Of a stretch of DNA of 64,000 nucleotides, positions 62,284 through 64,000 are shown piece after piece. Location of the stretch: assembly GCA_963776665.1 (NCBI GenBank), contig CAVZNQ010000023.1, positions 227,569 through 291,568 of the forward strand, in the 5' to 3' direction. A program made the position numbers and the translations under genes. The notes beneath the pieces were generated by a model. The model was not told the DNA's origin, did no database searches, and was given only the letters and a program-made list of their open reading frames with translations. How positions within the stretch are numbered: position 1 is the first letter of the stretch; each line of letters begins with the position of its first letter. The DNA is from Roseiarcus sp963776665. Its GTDB lineage: Bacteria; Pseudomonadota; Alphaproteobacteria; Rhizobiales; Beijerinckiaceae.

Positions 62284-62811
62284 ATGAAAAACGCGTTGTT
62301 GATAGCAATTTGGGCGCTTGTCGCAGCCCCGGCGTTAGCGGAGACCGCCGCCGAAAAAACCGGCGTCAATTCCACCCTCGGGATCGCGCCGACGACCAAT
62401 GACTTCGTCCAGGAAGCGGCAATCAGCGACATGTTCGAAATCGAATCGAGCAAGATGGCCTCGGCGAAGCTGGCCGGGCGGGAAAAAGAGTTCGCTGATA
62501 AAATGGTTGCAGACCATACAGCGCGCGGCTAAGCTTTGCGCACCAAGGCTAAAGCAGACAACATTCCTATTCCGCCCGCTATGGATAGCTCGCATCAAAA
62601 GATGTTGGACAAATTGAATAGCTTGACCGGCGATGCCTTCCGAAAGCAGTATTTCAGCGACCAGGTAAGCGCGCACAAGGACGCGGTGTCGCTGTTCGAG
62701 CGCTATGGCAAGGGAGGCGATAACCTAAAACTGAAGAATTGGGCTACGACCACTTTGCCAGCCCTTCAGCATCATCTCGACCTGGCTCAAGGCCTCTACA
62801 AAAATACGTAG
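62284..62811 (+). pseudogene. DUF4142 secreted protein with internal stop
   Basis: From ATG 62284: signal peptide (LLIAIWALVAAPALA), then the ferritin-like helical DUF4142 domain, NDFVQEAAISDMFEIESSKMA, KEFADKMVADHTARG, an in-frame TAA at 62530-62532, and in the same frame LRTKAKADNIPIPPAM through QVSAHKDAVSLFERYGKGGDN and LKNWATTTLPALQHHLDLAQ to 62811. Lengths on both sides fit the family with no shift, so this looks like one point substitution to a stop. Confidence 0.78.
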
Positions 62812-63070
62812 GCCCTGGAGATCGCCTACCTACCCCATGTCTAAGGGGGACACGCGTTTATCGGCCGCTGGCGGCCTCGCCCCACGCGGCCGCGTGCCCT
62901 GGCTCAGCCTCATATCCCTGGGGCCGAAAGTCGGAAACGCCGACGCGCCTGGCCGTCGCGCCATGCGGGCCAATTCGAGGCGAACGCGCTGGAAAGGCGA
63001 CGACCTGGAAGTTCGGCAATGCGCGCTGTTCGGCGCATCGCCGTCATCGAGGGCGTCGACTTCGCGCCGG

Positions 63071-64000
63071 CTAATGCTTGGTCGCCGCCCTTGCACTCGA
63101 GTGCGCCTGGAAGAAGCGGATCATCTCCCGGCTGGCGTCGGGACCGCGCGCGTCCGTGTAGGAGCCACTGGCGCTGCCGCCCGACCAAGCATGGCCCCCG
63201 CCGTGAAGGACCCACTGCTCAAGGACCTCTCCGCCATCGGCGTCTAGCTGGACCGTGCGGGTATAGGCCATCCCGCCTGGGGTCTCGCCATGTGTCACCG
63301 TCTTGGTCAGCGCCGCTTCTTGCCGTGCCTGGGCGATGACGTGGTCGCTGTTGACAGGGTTGACTGTCCGGTCGGCATCGCCATGGAAGACGATGGTCGG
63401 CACCGTCCGTCCTTCGCCCCTCGGCCGTATCGTCCCGCCCCCGCCCATGGCGGCGAAGGCCGACGGCACGTCCCGGGCCGCGCCGCAGGCCAGGCCCGAA
63501 TGGACGCCGACCGCGGCAAAAATATCAGGATAGGTGGCCGCCATGATCGCCGCAGCAGCACCGCCCGCCAGAGAGACCCGCAACATAAACTCGTGCGGGG
63601 TCGGCTGAGAACTCCTCAACGACCTGCATGGCGATGCCAGCGATGAGCGATGGCTCGCCGCCCTCGCGCTGCTGGTCCCCGGCATTGAACCAGTTCCAGC
63701 ATTTTTGCATGTTTGCAGACTGGGGCTGACGCGGATAGGCGACCAGGAACGTCTGCTCCTCGGCCACTTCGTTCATCCGTGTTCCAACGGCGAAGTCGTC
63801 TGGGTTCTGCCAGTTGCAGCCGTGCGGCATGACCACGACCGGGAGGGACTGGCCCGAGTAGCCGCTCGGCACGTACACCTTATAGGTCCGACTTCCTACG
63901 TCGCTCGAGAAGGTCCGCTCCTCAAATCGCGCTCCTTCCGGCACAAGGACCGGCGCTCGTCGCGCGGTTCCTAAGCCGTCACCGACACTAGAAAGCGCGC
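63071..64000 (-). pseudogene. PHB-depolymerase-family esterase, frameshifted, 5' end beyond window
   Basis: The frame enters from the right edge and reads ...EGARFEERTFSSDVGSRTYK, VYVPSGYSGQSLPVVVMPHGCNWQNPDDFAVGTRMN, CWNWFNAGDQQREGGEPSLIAG and DPARVYVAGLSG; it then loses phase at about 63561-63570, inside the nucleophile elbow. In the other frame AGGAAAAIMAATYPDIFAAVGVHSGLACG continues to 63071, with FHGDADRTVNPVNSD and the His region LHGGGHAWSGG. Removing one G restores GLSAGGA with the catalytic Ser. Secreted alpha/beta hydrolase of the LpqC/PhaZ-like group. Confidence 0.75.

Overview
The window is chromosomal DNA of an alphaproteobacterium, most likely a member of the Hyphomicrobiales (Rhizobiales), possibly near the Beijerinckiaceae/Methylocystaceae. 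The evidence is the high GC by eye, the pairs pleD-divK-DUF3572 and argS-SPOR-nagZ, EipA- and EipB-type envelope proteins, a rhizobial phosphatidylcholine synthase, and a LexA operator of the alphaproteobacterial direct-repeat type (GTTC-N7-GTTC). No ribosomal RNA or phylogenetic marker is present, so genus is not claimed.

Layout. 0-17 kb is mainly core genome: the end of parC, a Flp pilin, a PCMT-like methyltransferase, erpA, dgt, argS-SPOR-nagZ, then divK-pleD, DUF3572, dinB, eipB, scpB/scpA and lexA. 17-27 kb is mixed: an HTH protein, a sedolisin without its propeptide, two PEP-CTERM-like secreted proteins (both damaged), an atoD/atoA CoA-transferase pair split by a 613-bp insertion, an AaeA/DUF1656/FUSC efflux operon, an SDR and xthA. 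27-35 kb is an accessory block: a methyltransferase, a B12-type radical SAM protein, a lipid A acyltransferase, a 2OG-Fe(II) oxygenase, a membrane-anchored TIR protein and an FAD oxidoreductase. Four of these six are frameshifted. 35-53 kb returns to intact, mostly housekeeping genes: trpB2, two cyclophilins, queA-tgt, eno-divIC, glyA-nrdR-ribD-(orphan)-ribE, a YbjQ pair, an L,D-transpeptidase, an adenylate cyclase, a UbiH-like oxygenase, pcs and tRNA-Cys.

Right of tRNA-Cys (53.3-64 kb) the character changes. There are fragments of a serine recombinase on opposite strands, small orphan genes, and a run of recognisable genes broken by single-base indels or a stop: DUF2937, a second L,D-transpeptidase, eipA, two tandem ku genes, DUF4142 and a PHB-depolymerase-like esterase. 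This looks like a degraded island beside a tRNA gene, or a stretch with poor base-level accuracy. The sequence alone does not decide, and reading frames there should be checked against raw reads.

The best candidates for something undescribed are two distant copies of a five-unit GGAAGGAAAKCAAAGCC-type repeat array, the PEP-CTERM cassette inserted at the atoD/atoA stop-start overlap with a 13-bp direct repeat, and the TIR-transmembrane protein with an unrecognised C-terminal domain. No CRISPR array, intact prophage or complete known defence system was seen.
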